64,000 bases of DNA from Bradyrhizobium nivariense (GCF_029846715.1 NZ_JARVWW010000001.1:682001-746000), one strand, 5' to 3'. Counted from the stretch's first letter, positions 33,034 to 41,285 are shown. Notes: generated from the letters alone by a model not told the origin. Numbers and translations are program-made.

Positions 33034-33402
33034 CTACTCAGGAAATTTCCTAGTGAACGTTGCTGTTCCGAGATTTGCATTCCCCGAACCAAGGGCTGTG
33101 ACGCTCATCTGATAACGATGGCTGCCGTTCGGCGGCGCCGGCGGGTTGTACGTTTGCAGCGCGCCGCAGGGCACACTGTTTTGACTGGTATAGGCCACAA
33201 CACCCCCACCATGATTGCCCGCCGAATAGTCGAGATCATCCATATGGAATTGAAGCGACGTCGTCCCCTTTGGCACGCCTGAAAGCGAGATGACGGGTGA
33301 AGGGCCGGCGCCACACCAGCGGAAGCTCATCGAAAAAGCAGACGCATCCGCTGTGCCAATCGCCAAAAACGTCGTTGCAAGAGCAGCTAAACGGAAACGC
33401 AT
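33034..33402 (-). CDS. Exported PEBP-like (YbhB/YbcL) protein
   Basis: 122 residues. Signal peptide MRFRLAALATTFLAIGTADA. The mature part shows FRWCGAGPSPVISLSGVPKG, TTSLQFHMDDLDYSAGNHGG, VPCGALQTYNPPAPPNGSHR and YQMSVTAL, the order of motifs of phosphatidylethanolamine-binding-type proteins (P-x-ISLSGVP, then D-D-x-D, then YxPPxPPxGxHRY). Shorter than usual (about 150-180 residues). Ligand unknown; located in the periplasm. Confidence 0.75.
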   Translation of the reverse strand: MRFRLAALATTFLAIGTADASAFSMSFRWCGAGPSPVISLSGVPKGTTSLQFHMDDLDYSAGNHGGGVVAYTSQNSVPCGALQTYNPPAPPNGSHRYQMSVTALGSGNANLGTATFTRKFPE

Positions 33403-33630
33403 GTGTTCCCTCGATTTGCATTAATTCGACGGCCTTGGACTAACCGGCGTTCCGTTAAAGCCGAGTTATGGTTGTCTCTGGAGGCGGCACGCGCGCCGTG
33501 TTTCTCGGCGACAAGATGCGCCTGCGCTCCCGCGGATAGGACCCTTCAAGCCGGCGCCGAGTTGTCCGCAAACTCGCGGCTGCGGAGCTGTAGCCTTCGA
33601 TGACGGCCGAAGCCGCAACGGAGGACCACC

Positions 33631-34080
33631 ATGAATATTCAAAACCCCGTGGCTTCGCCGCGTACAGAGGCAGCTGAGCGGCTGTCCCGCCGAGCGGCAC
33701 TCGCAGGCCTCGCCGTCCTGCCCGTCGCGCTCCCCGGCGCCGCGGCAGTGGGAACGGACCCGATCTTCGCTGTCATCGAATGCCACCGCGAGCTATCGGC
33801 ACACTATGAGGCTGCCACTTCGGTCTCTGCTAAACTCTCCGAGGGCCCCGAGTTTGACGCTGCCGACGCTGTCAGCGGAGAGCGGAGCCATGCTCTGCAC
33901 TGCCATGCAGCCGTGCTCATCCGTTCAGAACCGACGACGATCGCGGGTGTCAACGCACTGATCCACTACGTCGGCGGCCTGAGGCAATGGGAGGTGCCCG
34001 CGGACGACGGCTGGCATCAAGTCCTTCTCGGCACGTTGGCGGACGCGCTCGACGGCATCCTTAAACAGGCCAATGGCTGA
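33631..34080 (+). CDS. Hypothetical protein with Tat-like or Sec signal
   Basis: 149 residues, ATG 33631 after GGAGG. The N-terminus SRRAALAGLAVLPVALPGAA has a twin-arginine (SRRA) followed by a hydrophobic stretch. The rest contains DPIFAVIECHRELSAHYEAA and a C-terminal VNALIHYVGGLRQWEVPADD, a family often encoded in bradyrhizobial islands and prophages. No enzymatic motif. Followed by a hairpin at 34099-34129. Confidence 0.65.
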   Translation: MNIQNPVASPRTEAAERLSRRAALAGLAVLPVALPGAAAVGTDPIFAVIECHRELSAHYEAATSVSAKLSEGPEFDAADAVSGERSHALHCHAAVLIRSEPTTIAGVNALIHYVGGLRQWEVPADDGWHQVLLGTLADALDGILKQANG

Positions 34081-34098
34081 TCCTCTCGCCTCAACGAA

Positions 34099-34129
34099 AT
34101 GGCCGGCGGGCATCACTGCCGCCGGCCAT
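34099..34129 (+). terminator. Hairpin after gene end
   Basis: ATGGCCGGCGG (34099-34109) and CCGCCGGCCAT (34119-34129), perfect 11-bp stem, 19 bases after the stop. No T-run. Confidence 0.6.
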
Positions 34130-34199
34130 CGCTTACGCTACCGTGGCTGGGGGGCTAATCGGCAGCGCTGACCGCAAGCCTGCCGAACACGGATTAACA

Positions 34200-34480
34200 A
34201 TCCGTTAACCAATTCGGGCAGGCTCTGGCTATTTCGCGGGCAACAACGCGGCGGCTGTGCTGCGGCTCGTTCTTGGTTGAGCTCGAACAGGCGCGCGAGC
34301 GCCTGTTGTTCCGAAATGTCAGCCGGCGGCCGTAGGCGGCGGCAACCGCGGCATCAAGATCACATGGGCGTCTGCGAGCCACGTAGGGCGTTCGTTGTAA
34401 AGGTTGGTCAGCGTCCGCCTTTTCAGCGTCTTTTCCGCCTCTTCGTTGATCGGGATGAGCCGATCGGGAAAGCCTGGGCC
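34200..34480 (-). pseudogene. DNA methyltransferase C-terminal remnant
   Basis: Minus-strand reading gives GFPDRLIPINEEAEKTLKRR, TLTNLYNERPTWLADAH, then a frameshift to DLDAAVAAAYG, then another frame with EQQALARLFELNQERAAAQP. These three pieces in order are the C-terminus of large island-borne class I DNA methyltransferases (LTxLYNxRPxWLxxAHxxLDAAVAAAYGW). At least two frameshifts and loss of the catalytic part make it a relic. Confidence 0.65.
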
Positions 34481-34614
34481 GCAGGGTGCTTGAGCTGCGA
34501 TGGTCGAAAGCCGGTGACTTCAATCTGATCGTGTACGAGCCCGGCAACTGGGAAGAGCTGCATCGAGCAAGCCGCCGACCGTATTCTAAGTGGATCGACT
34601 GGGCGGGGCGGCCG

Positions 34615-35040
34615 TCACTCGGGAGATCTCATAGACCGACGCACCAGTTCCATCATTTGATCGAACTCGTTGTCCGTGAGGTCGACGTGGAGCGCGGAAG
34701 TTGTTCTTCCCCTTGCCCGCATCGCCGGACGAGCCATGGATCGACCGTCAACATGGATAAACAGATGGACGATCGCGTGGTGGTTGGGGCACAGCGAAAC
34801 GCATTCCTGATCGGGATATTTGAACCCGCGATCATACTGAGCGGTCAGAGGCACAACATGGTGAGCTTGCGAAATGCCCTTGAACTTACCGCAGATGTGA
34901 CATGGGTCGCGCTCGCCGGGTGCGAACAGCTGCCGCGCTGCCATTACCCATGCCTCGCGATCCAATCGCGAGCCTTGCCGCCGCCGCTCGATCAGCTGAC
35001 GCCAGTCGTAAAGTCTCTGTAGTTCGTCATCACCACTCAC
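34615..35040 (-). CDS. HNH-type nuclease domain protein
   Basis: 141 residues from GTG 35040 (an in-frame TTG lies at 35046). The N-terminal helix is DELQRLYDWRQLIERRRQGS. The zinc/HNH core follows: CHICGKFKGISQAHHVVPLT (CxxC then HHxVPL), and CVSLCPNHHAIVHLFIH (CPNHH). These coordinate a metal and cleave DNA in homing, restriction or packaging-associated nucleases. In phages an HNH protein can assist terminase; here no TerL is present, so defence or cargo is equally possible. Confidence 0.75.
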   Translation of the reverse strand: MSGDDELQRLYDWRQLIERRRQGSRLDREAWVMAARQLFAPGERDPCHICGKFKGISQAHHVVPLTAQYDRGFKYPDQECVSLCPNHHAIVHLFIHVDGRSMARPAMRARGRTTSALHVDLTDNEFDQMMELVRRSMRSPE

Positions 35041-35059
35041 AGCCAACCCGGCAAGCGCA

Positions 35060-35509
35060 TCAGACTTGGTCTAAATTTTTGAGAAACCAGACGCGGAATT
35101 CGTCCATCTTCGGCGTCCAGTCCTGCGCCTCCAGTTTCGAGAGCGCCCGGGCGATCATCATGGCGGCATCGAAGCAAGCAATTTCCATCTCATCGTCGCC
35201 GCCATGCTTCAGCCAGTAGAATTCACGATTGAGGACGTTGATCCAGTCCTTCTGCTTTGCAAATCTCTCTTTGGCGCGCGGGTTATCGCGCAAGCCGGCA
35301 AACAGATGATGGCCCTCGCGTTCTATCATCCCCTCAGCTGCGCCGGCGAGCGTCACAGCAACATCGAACTTACCTCGGTCGAAAGCATCGATCGCAGCGT
35401 CAACCTGTCGGCTCGCGGCCTCCGTTAACGTCAGGCTGAGAGGATCTGCGGGCAACCGCGGCCCGCGAAAGCGGCGCCGCAGTTTATTGTTCGATTTCAT
35501 GCGATCCAT
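35060..35509 (-). CDS. Hypothetical protein
   Basis: 149 residues from ATG 35509 (MDRMKSNNKLRRRFRGPRLP). The body is helical: VDAAIDAFDRGKFDVAVTLA, GAAEGMIEREGHHLFAGLRD, DWINVLNREFYWLKHGGDDE and ending DEFRVWFLKNLDQV. The pattern suggests a HEPN-like or TPR-like helical bundle, but the catalytic RxxxxH is not evident. Located just upstream of the HNH gene on the same strand. Confidence 0.5.
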   Translation of the reverse strand: MDRMKSNNKLRRRFRGPRLPADPLSLTLTEAASRQVDAAIDAFDRGKFDVAVTLAGAAEGMIEREGHHLFAGLRDNPRAKERFAKQKDWINVLNREFYWLKHGGDDEMEIACFDAAMMIARALSKLEAQDWTPKMDEFRVWFLKNLDQV

Positions 35510-35541
35510 AGGGTCGCCGCTCCTGCTTCGATGAACGGTTG

Positions 35542-35898
35542 TTACGTCGATAGGAGCAAAAAAATTAGCGGCAGCCACAGCAAAGTGGGAAAGCCCAGCA
35601 CACAGACAATTGTCCCCGCATTGACCAAACCGTCCAGCCGCGGATGTGACAACCATTGCCAAGGCTTGACTTTACGGCGCTCAGTCAAGTCGATTGCCGA
35701 AAACGAAGGGGTGAGATGCAGGCGCCAACCAGCAACGCGAAAACTCGCAACGCGCCACAGTGCGTGAGTACACAAGACTGTCCAGTAAGCGCCGAACACG
35801 GCCAGCGGAACAGTGATCCATAGGCTGATCCCGCAGATGACGAGAAACGTGGTGAGAGCCGCGACAGCGGCGCAATAAACGAAGCGAGACCATTTCAT
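35542..35898 (-). CDS. Hypothetical membrane protein
   Basis: 118 residues from ATG 35898 (MKWSRFVYCAAVAALTTFLV). Two N-terminal membrane helices (to about residue 45), a basic cytosolic loop (LTERRKVKPWQWLSHPRLDG) and a C-terminal hydrophobic segment (VLGFPTLLWLPLIFLLLST). No family recognised. Confidence 0.5.
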   Translation of the reverse strand: MKWSRFVYCAAVAALTTFLVICGISLWITVPLAVFGAYWTVLCTHALWRVASFRVAGWRLHLTPSFSAIDLTERRKVKPWQWLSHPRLDGLVNAGTIVCVLGFPTLLWLPLIFLLLST

Positions 35899-35984
35899 TG
35901 ATACTGCCCCCAGAGCGATCGACTTTGGCTGGCATTGGGTTCGCTTCGAAGTCGGCAGTTGCTCGAAATGGCCTTCGATTTTCA

Positions 35985-36827
35985 TCAGCCGAAGCCCCAG
36001 TGCGACCGTTGGATCACGTTCAACGGCGGCGCGTTCTTGTCGTAGACGGCGGGGGACTGTTCGTCGCTTGGCGAGATCGCATAGAGCTTTTGAACCCATC
36101 GGATCGATGAACTATCCGGCGTTGTCACGTAAAGCTGTAGGCAGACGATGTAACTATCGTTCTGTTCCTCTTTGCTCCGCCGGAAACGAAGTCCGTCCTT
36201 GTCCTTTTCCCAAGGATAGCGCTGCACTACCTTCGCATGTAGTGGCAAAATGTCTCCGGGCTTCACGACCGTTTGGGTCGGATTTAGGATGATGGACTTG
36301 GCGAAGCGGCCATCGCATCCAGTCTTAGGATCGGCGACCAATATCAACTCGCCGTAGATTTCAGTAATGACCGCAGCGCGGTTCCCTGAATTGATGAAGG
36401 TGAATTGTTGATCCTGATCTAGCAGTAAATCACCCTTGTCGCGCCGCACTGCTAGGGCACCGTCGACAACGACGCGGATGTCGTCGCGTTGCACAAGGAC
36501 CGTGCGGTAGGTCGTGAACGCGGCAATGCAGCTTGATATCACCGCAACCACCCACCCGGCCCAATCGAGCCAGTGCTTCCTGTGTCGCTTCTCTTCCGAT
36601 GCCTCTCGCCTGCGATCGTGCCAAGCCAGCCAATCTTCGACGAAGCCGATCGTCATTTCCGTCGTTCCGATCGTGACCGCGCCGGCAGGGCCGGCGTCGG
36701 TTTGCGCCAGTCTGTTGCGCACGTTTTGAGGACTTTGCGTTTCGAGTTCGTCGAACCATCGTTTGGCTTGGTCCGGCTGCGCCGGCGACCAACGGGACGC
36801 TTCGTAGGGAAAGCGGTCAGTTTTCAT
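35985..36827 (-). CDS. Hypothetical membrane-anchored protein
   Basis: 280 residues from ATG 36827 (MKTDRFPYEASRWSPAQPDQ), overlapping the preceding stop by four bases. A cytosolic N-terminus of ~95 residues ends in a basic stretch (WHDRRREASEEKRHRKH), then one membrane helix (WLDWAGWVVAVISSCIAAFT) and an external or cytosolic beta-rich domain (FINSGNRAAVITEIYGELIL, LHAKVVQRYPWEKDKDGLRF). Unknown function; coupled translation with the small gene upstream suggests a two-protein unit. Confidence 0.5.
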   Translation of the reverse strand: MKTDRFPYEASRWSPAQPDQAKRWFDELETQSPQNVRNRLAQTDAGPAGAVTIGTTEMTIGFVEDWLAWHDRRREASEEKRHRKHWLDWAGWVVAVISSCIAAFTTYRTVLVQRDDIRVVVDGALAVRRDKGDLLLDQDQQFTFINSGNRAAVITEIYGELILVADPKTGCDGRFAKSIILNPTQTVVKPGDILPLHAKVVQRYPWEKDKDGLRFRRSKEEQNDSYIVCLQLYVTTPDSSSIRWVQKLYAISPSDEQSPAVYDKNAPPLNVIQRSHWGFG

Positions 36828-37072
36828 CGAATTCTGTTCGGCTGTTGGAAGTCCTGCGCAACCACTGCGCAGCCACGCTTCAGTGCCACCTCGAATACTT
36901 GTTTCAGCTCGGGGTCCGCGAGAATGGCCTCGCCAGGAATGAAGTCGCCCACGACGTGCCACTCAAAGCCGCGGCTCGGTTCGGGCAGCTTCGCCAGATC
37001 AATCACGTACACGGCCCGGCCGGGGCCTTCTCCGACGCCGCCTCGTTCGACGAATTTCTGAAGCCGGTTCAT
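36824..37072 (-). CDS. Hypothetical small protein coupled to the membrane protein
   Basis: 82 residues from ATG 37072. FVERGGVGEGPGRAVYVIDL, then PEPSRGFEWHVVGDFIPGEA and FEVALKRGCAVVAQDFQQPN. Its TGA overlaps the next ATG. It starts 34 bases after the end of the 404-residue gene on the same strand, so all three may be one operon. No motif recognised. Confidence 0.5.
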   Translation of the reverse strand: MNRLQKFVERGGVGEGPGRAVYVIDLAKLPEPSRGFEWHVVGDFIPGEAILADPELKQVFEVALKRGCAVVAQDFQQPNRIR

Positions 37073-37105
37073 CGCGTTCCTCTGGGTGCAGTGCGTGTTA
37101 TCGGC

Positions 37106-38320
37106 TCAATTGACGAAGCGTTTTAACGGCCCTTCGATAAATTGGCTCGGTCGCCAGCCTCTCAAAAGCTTATCAACTAGCAAGCTATCTGCCGCACCCA
37201 AGGTAAGCCCTGCCGCTGTGCCCAATCCCGTTGGAGCAAACATATCGGCGAGCATTCCGGCCCCAGTGAAGAATACGAACCGAAGGGATTTTCCGGGTAG
37301 CCGTCCGATCCAAGTCTCTTTGTTTACCTGGTCGTAATACTCCCGGACGAGCTGCGCATCTGGATGTTGCGCATGCATCCATCCTCGGAATTTTGCACCA
37401 ACATCTAGCAAGCGGAAAAACTCTGTGATCGAGCGCTCTTTTGAATTGAGAACTTCACGCACCGTACGCGCATCATTGAGTACGACATTCTCGAACATGT
37501 CGTGCTGATCTTCGCTTTTGATCCGACGCCGCACAAAATCGAAATGCTTTAGCCGGATCAGCGCGGAGTTAGCCGGGCTGGTCACCAATTCGCTCATATA
37601 GTCCGCAGCGAAGTACGTATCAGCGCGGGAACTTACGATATGAGCAAGGATATAAGCTCCCGATATCGCGTTGCCGTTAGATGATCGATTTATCGCGTCA
37701 AAATCCAAATTCGTGTCGATCGCAAACTCTCCGCCAAGATTTATCACTCTGAAGTGCATGTTCTTGGGTATAGCGAAAGACGGGCGTAGCGTTTCGAGAA
37801 CTGTGCGAGCCGACATGCTCACGAAGTGAGGGTCGTCGCAATCAGCCCTCGCAGAATTCGCAATCGTTCCGATCTCTTGAGGCAGGCGATGAATTTTGAG
37901 GAAATCGACGATCTGATTTACGGTCTTGATGGGAACCTCTAATTCACCTGACCGAGTGAGGCTTAAAGCGATTTGATCGTGAGCATCGCTTTTAGCGCTT
38001 TCTCCGTGCCAGAACATTTGACCGAAGTCGTGCTGCGATAGTCCTCGTTCTGTATTCGTTAGGACCGTCGGAGTATCCGGACAATATGAAGCGGTGACTT
38101 CAGGCCTTCGCAATAGCGACAACAGTCCGTCCGGCCCCAACTGAACGCAGAGAGCCGGGAGGGAGGCCATGTCGACAAGCAAATGGGTCGACCGATAGAA
38201 CAGCAGCGTTTCAGCGACGAGGCCGATATCGACGGCCCCATCGACACCAGCGCCCCGGATTAATGCTTTTTCGAACACGCAGCGGTCCCACCTGATTGTG
38301 CCACTGCACAATAGACGCAT
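37106..38320 (-). CDS. Unknown 404-residue protein at the A/B junction (candidate cargo or defence gene)
   Basis: The start at ATG 38320 is plausible but has no clear ribosome site. The sequence is noticeably more AT-rich than the chromosome. Soluble mixed fold: DIGLVAETLLFYRSTHLLVD, ASYCPDTPTVLTNTERGLSQ, FRVINLGGEFAIDTNLDFDA and HIVSSRADTYFAADYMSELV. A glycine/alanine-rich stretch near the C-terminus (VFFTGAGMLADMFAPTGLGT, AAGLTLGAADSLLVDKLLRG) could form a membrane-associated hairpin. No family recognised. It borders the imperfect att core and is the last gene of element A. Confidence 0.5.
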   Translation of the reverse strand: MRLLCSGTIRWDRCVFEKALIRGAGVDGAVDIGLVAETLLFYRSTHLLVDMASLPALCVQLGPDGLLSLLRRPEVTASYCPDTPTVLTNTERGLSQHDFGQMFWHGESAKSDAHDQIALSLTRSGELEVPIKTVNQIVDFLKIHRLPQEIGTIANSARADCDDPHFVSMSARTVLETLRPSFAIPKNMHFRVINLGGEFAIDTNLDFDAINRSSNGNAISGAYILAHIVSSRADTYFAADYMSELVTSPANSALIRLKHFDFVRRRIKSEDQHDMFENVVLNDARTVREVLNSKERSITEFFRLLDVGAKFRGWMHAQHPDAQLVREYYDQVNKETWIGRLPGKSLRFVFFTGAGMLADMFAPTGLGTAAGLTLGAADSLLVDKLLRGWRPSQFIEGPLKRFVN

Positions 38321-38420
38321 CGCGTGTGCCCGGGCACGCTCCCGCTGCCGTTGTCCACGGCAAACCTCCGCTAGCGTCCGCGGGATGTTGGTAGCCTTGC
38401 TGGTATGGCGCCGACCTATG

Positions 38421-40115
38421 TTATAAATTAATGTGTATTATCAATCTATTGTGCCTAGCTTCCAATCCCCTCAGCCGCACCATCGATTTAGCCGACACAG
38501 CGGCCTTACCGATCGGGGCTGCCTTTGCCCCCATTGATAAGGCGATCTGGGCGGCCTCAGGACGCCCGGCAGGCGTTCCGATCAACGCTGCCAACCGTCC
38601 GCGGGTCTCGATTGTGTAAGGCTCCCCGGCCTTCCTTGGTATGACAATGACGCTGTCGACCAATTCGCGGAAAGCAGCACCAATCTGAGGGTCCACCTTG
38701 TCGCCGGCCCCTGAGATTTGCTCCAAATTGGCTTTGAATCGCTTGAGTGCGGTGGGGTGAAGGTCGACCGTCGCGACCTTCTCGTCAGCGGTGGCGAGCT
38801 CCCGCTGTAGCCGTAACTTCTCTGCACGTTGGCCTTCAAGGCGGGGCGCGATCTCCTCGATATCGAGAACACCCTTTTCAACCGCGGCAATAAGATTATC
38901 GATTGCTTTCTGACAAGCTGCGACTTGGGCCGTAATCTTTACCTTGTCCCGTCGAGCATCCGCGGACAGAGCCCTTCTTTCCGTAAGATAAGCTTCAACG
39001 AACCTACCCATCTGCCCCGGGTTGTCGATCTGCAATTTAAGCCGGCTGAGGACAAGGCTTTCGATTTTGGCGATATAGTATCGAGTCCCGTTATCACAGG
39101 AACCACTTTCCCGATTGCGACTGCATCGGACTCGCGGGCCGGAACGGTCATGGCCAATTAGCGACATACCGGAGCCACACACGCCGCAACGCAGAAGCCC
39201 TGACAAGAGCCGCTGAGACTTTGGACGCTTTCGCGCGGCTGGAGTCCCCGCTGCAAGCCGTCTCTCGCGTGCCGAGTTGAACAATTCGTCGGTGAGTATG
39301 CGCAAGTGCGGCACGTCCTGAGTCACCCACTCGCTTTGCGAGTTGGTGCGAGTCGTCCGTCTTCCGGTCTTAGGGTCTTTAACAGCACGCCTTTTATTCC
39401 AAACGACACGGCCAACGAAGCGTTCGTTCAGAAGTAGCCCCTGCCCCCGCGCAGTGTTTCCGTTGATAGTCGACGCATTCCACTTTCCGCCGCGAGGCGC
39501 GAGAATGTTATCTGCGTTCAGGGCGGCAGCAATCGTGCGCGGCGACGCTCCCCCCACGTACTCTTCGAAGATGCGCTTTACCACGGCGGATGTTTCCGGA
39601 TTGATATCGAGTATGCCCGGCTCTCCCTTGCGCGGTGTGTATCCGTAGAGATCGCCACCCGCGCTCCGTCCGCCGCGAATTGTCCCGGCAAGCCCACGCC
39701 TGACCTTCTGAGCCAATCCCTTCAGGAACAGGGCGCTCATGGTGCCCTTCACACCGATGTGCATTTCGTTGATCAAGCCATCGGCGAGCGTATGAATCTC
39801 AATCTCGGCGAAGTTCATCTGCTCGAAAAGTTGAGCGATATCTGATTGACTCCGCGACAGACGATCCAAATCTTCCGACAGAATGATGTCGAATGAGCCG
39901 GCGTGCGCCTCGCTCACCATCTTGGCAAACTGGGGGCGCCCGAATAGCGAAGCACCTGAGGCGGCCCGATCGTAGAAGTTGCCTTCGACGCTCCAACCCT
40001 GCCGCGCTGCGAACTTTTCGCAAACTGCTATTTGATCTTCAATCGACCTGTCGTTTTGTAGGTCGGACGAATAGCGCGAATAGATTGCAACTCGCTTAGT
40101 GCCTTGTGTTGTCAT
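38421..40115 (-). CDS. Large serine recombinase (element B integrase)
   Basis: 564 residues from ATG 40115 (MTTQGTKRVAIYSRYSSD). The resolvase domain has the catalytic Ser in YSRYSSD, then SEDLDRLSRSQSD and the E-helix. A recombinase domain (GYTPRKGEPGILDINPETSA) is followed by a zinc ribbon (LLRCGVCGSGMSLIGH, CSRNRESGSC) and a coiled coil (about 420-480). Such enzymes integrate and excise phages and islands unidirectionally. The att core 38463-38482 lies inside its last 20 codons, so the final residues (GLEARHNRLIIHINL) come from sequence at or beyond the junction. Confidence 0.93.
   Translation of the reverse strand: MTTQGTKRVAIYSRYSSDLQNDRSIEDQIAVCEKFAARQGWSVEGNFYDRAASGASLFGRPQFAKMVSEAHAGSFDIILSEDLDRLSRSQSDIAQLFEQMNFAEIEIHTLADGLINEMHIGVKGTMSALFLKGLAQKVRRGLAGTIRGGRSAGGDLYGYTPRKGEPGILDINPETSAVVKRIFEEYVGGASPRTIAAALNADNILAPRGGKWNASTINGNTARGQGLLLNERFVGRVVWNKRRAVKDPKTGRRTTRTNSQSEWVTQDVPHLRILTDELFNSARERRLAAGTPAARKRPKSQRLLSGLLRCGVCGSGMSLIGHDRSGPRVRCSRNRESGSCDNGTRYYIAKIESLVLSRLKLQIDNPGQMGRFVEAYLTERRALSADARRDKVKITAQVAACQKAIDNLIAAVEKGVLDIEEIAPRLEGQRAEKLRLQRELATADEKVATVDLHPTALKRFKANLEQISGAGDKVDPQIGAAFRELVDSVIVIPRKAGEPYTIETRGRLAALIGTPAGRPEAAQIALSMGAKAAPIGKAAVSAKSMVRLRGLEARHNRLIIHINL
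38463..38482. repeat. Internal att core (A/B junction), one base deleted
   Basis: CAATCCCCTCAGCCGCACCA: the tRNA-Thr 3' end minus one G. It separates the two elements and sits within the recombinase 3' end. Confidence 0.75.
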
Positions 40116-40296
40116 TTGCAGCACCCATTGCTTCCAAGTGGTCAATACGCGCTTGATTGCGGGCCAAGGCAATGATGAAGCCGTTCAAAGCGGCTTCTGT
40201 GTCGGCATCATCCAGCGCTAAGGCGACGTTCCCGGCGAACATCCCAGCCGTTTCGAAACGGTCGTTGGCCGGCATCAGCAATGGACTCACAGACAT
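40096..40296 (-). CDS. Small hypothetical protein upstream of the recombinase
   Basis: 66 residues. The ATG at 40296 has GGAGAAG upstream. MSVSPLLMPANDRFETAGMF, then LALDDADTEAALNGFIIALA and QARIDHLEAMGAANDN. It overlaps the recombinase start by 20 bases, suggesting coupled translation. It may be an accessory of the recombinase (directionality factor is a guess). Confidence 0.5.
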   Translation of the reverse strand: MSVSPLLMPANDRFETAGMFAGNVALALDDADTEAALNGFIIALARNQARIDHLEAMGAANDNTRH

Positions 40297-40324
40297 ATCT
40301 TCTCCATTATCAACATAATATATA

Positions 40325-40337
40325 CGACATTTTGTCG
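40325..40337. promoter_or_regulatory. Candidate XRE operator
   Basis: CGACA-TTT-TGTCG perfect inverted repeat in the 65-base AT-rich gap between the divergent recombinase operon and the XRE gene, beside ATAATATATA. Confidence 0.5.
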
Positions 40338-40361
40338 GATCACAACGCGCGACGGAAATTG

Positions 40362-40631
40362 ATGGCGGCCCGTGACCTATCGCTTTTGGCGGCGCAGATC
40401 AGGGCGGCGCGCGGCCTGCTGGGGTGGTCTCAGGTTTACCTTGCGGAAACTGCGAACGTACACCGAGCCACGCTGGTCGACTTAGAGTCTGGAAAGCGCG
40501 AGCCGCACGAAGCCACGCTTACCGCTCTGACAAGCGAGTTAGCCGCCGCTGGGATTTTGTTCACCGAACGTGGCGTTGAATTTCGGAAGTGGCCGATGAA
40601 GGCGTCCGCGCATACGCCAACCAAGCGATGA
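40362..40631 (+). CDS. XRE-family helix-turn-helix regulator
   Basis: 89 residues from ATG 40362 (MAARDLSLLAAQIRAARGLL). Classic XRE motif GWSQVYLAETANVHRATLVD, then LESGKREPHEATLTALTSEL and AGILFTERGVEFRKWP. Divergent from the recombinase unit with an operator-like dyad between: a likely repressor of element B integration/excision genes. Confidence 0.85.
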   Translation: MAARDLSLLAAQIRAARGLLGWSQVYLAETANVHRATLVDLESGKREPHEATLTALTSELAAAGILFTERGVEFRKWPMKASAHTPTKR

Positions 40632-40653
40632 GAATCAACAAACGGACTTGATC

Positions 40654-41199
40654 GTGGCGAAAGCGCAGGGCGAACCGTTGGAGCCACCGTTGTGGCCTGA
40701 GACATCGCAAGAAGTATTAGCCAATATCGGCCGGTGCATCATTGCGTGGGGTGTCCTCGAACGCGAAATCGGCTTCGCGATTGAAGACTGTCTTCCAATT
40801 CCAAACGACATTGCTATGACCGTAAGCGCCAATTTGGCCATTACTGCCAAACTCAATTTGGTCAGAGCCCTGATTGGCCAATGGGAAGACGCCTTCGGTG
40901 ATGCTGTGCATCAAGAGCTGGATAAGCTTTGTGGAGAAACTCACAAGGGCGCTGAGCACTACCGGGATTTTCTAGCCCACGGGCAGCCGTGGGCCATCAA
41001 GCTCGACGAACAAACGGTGTGGGTCTGGTCGAAGTCCTCAGCAAAGAGAGGCGGAGTTAAATCTACAATGCTTCGACTAAGAGAAGGCGACATGAGATAT
41101 ATGGCGGACGAAATTACCGCGCTTGTCGGTAAGTGGCACACCTTCCGCGAATCCATGCAGGAAGGCATCCGCCTTATCAGCTTAATGAGCCGATCCTGA
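40654..41199 (+). CDS. Hypothetical protein downstream of XRE
   Basis: 181 residues from GTG 40654 (TTG 40648 is an alternative). Helical: EVLANIGRCIIAWGVLEREI, LAITAKLNLVRALIGQWEDA, HKGAEHYRDFLAHGQPWAIK, then a C-terminal helix (TALVGKWHTFRESMQEGIRL). The R-D-F-L-A-H-G element resembles the RxxxxH-like pocket of HEPN/DUF-type proteins (RDFLAH), which would suggest a nuclease or immunity-type role; this is speculative. Confidence 0.5.
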   Translation: MAKAQGEPLEPPLWPETSQEVLANIGRCIIAWGVLEREIGFAIEDCLPIPNDIAMTVSANLAITAKLNLVRALIGQWEDAFGDAVHQELDKLCGETHKGAEHYRDFLAHGQPWAIKLDEQTVWVWSKSSAKRGGVKSTMLRLREGDMRYMADEITALVGKWHTFRESMQEGIRLISLMSRS

Positions 41200-41213
41200 T
41201 GTATAACAGTGTG

Positions 41214-41285
41214 GCCCGACACGCAGGCTGCAGCGTTTACGCGCGACAGCCCACGTGGCCAGTATGGATGATCGCGATCATCCAT
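41214..41285 (-). pseudogene. Truncated AlpA-like fragment
   Basis: Minus-strand MDDRDHPYWPRGLSRVNAAA then CVSG parallels HTTPHWPRGLSRLRAAAYIG of the intact AlpA-like gene at 41608-41859, then diverges. A partial duplication of the regulator gene. Confidence 0.5.

Larger units (their letters stand above)
14424..38462. mobile_element. Element A: tRNA-Thr-integrated satellite/prophage-like island
   Basis: Bounded by the intact tRNA-Thr 3' end and the imperfect core at 38463. The left part (to about 26.5 kb) has integrase, AlpA-like protein, small terminase and tape measure, all on the plus strand. The right part is a mosaic of decayed ParB-like fragments, duplications and cargo genes. No large terminase, portal, capsid or lysis gene was recognised. 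The exact right end is inferred. Confidence 0.7.
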
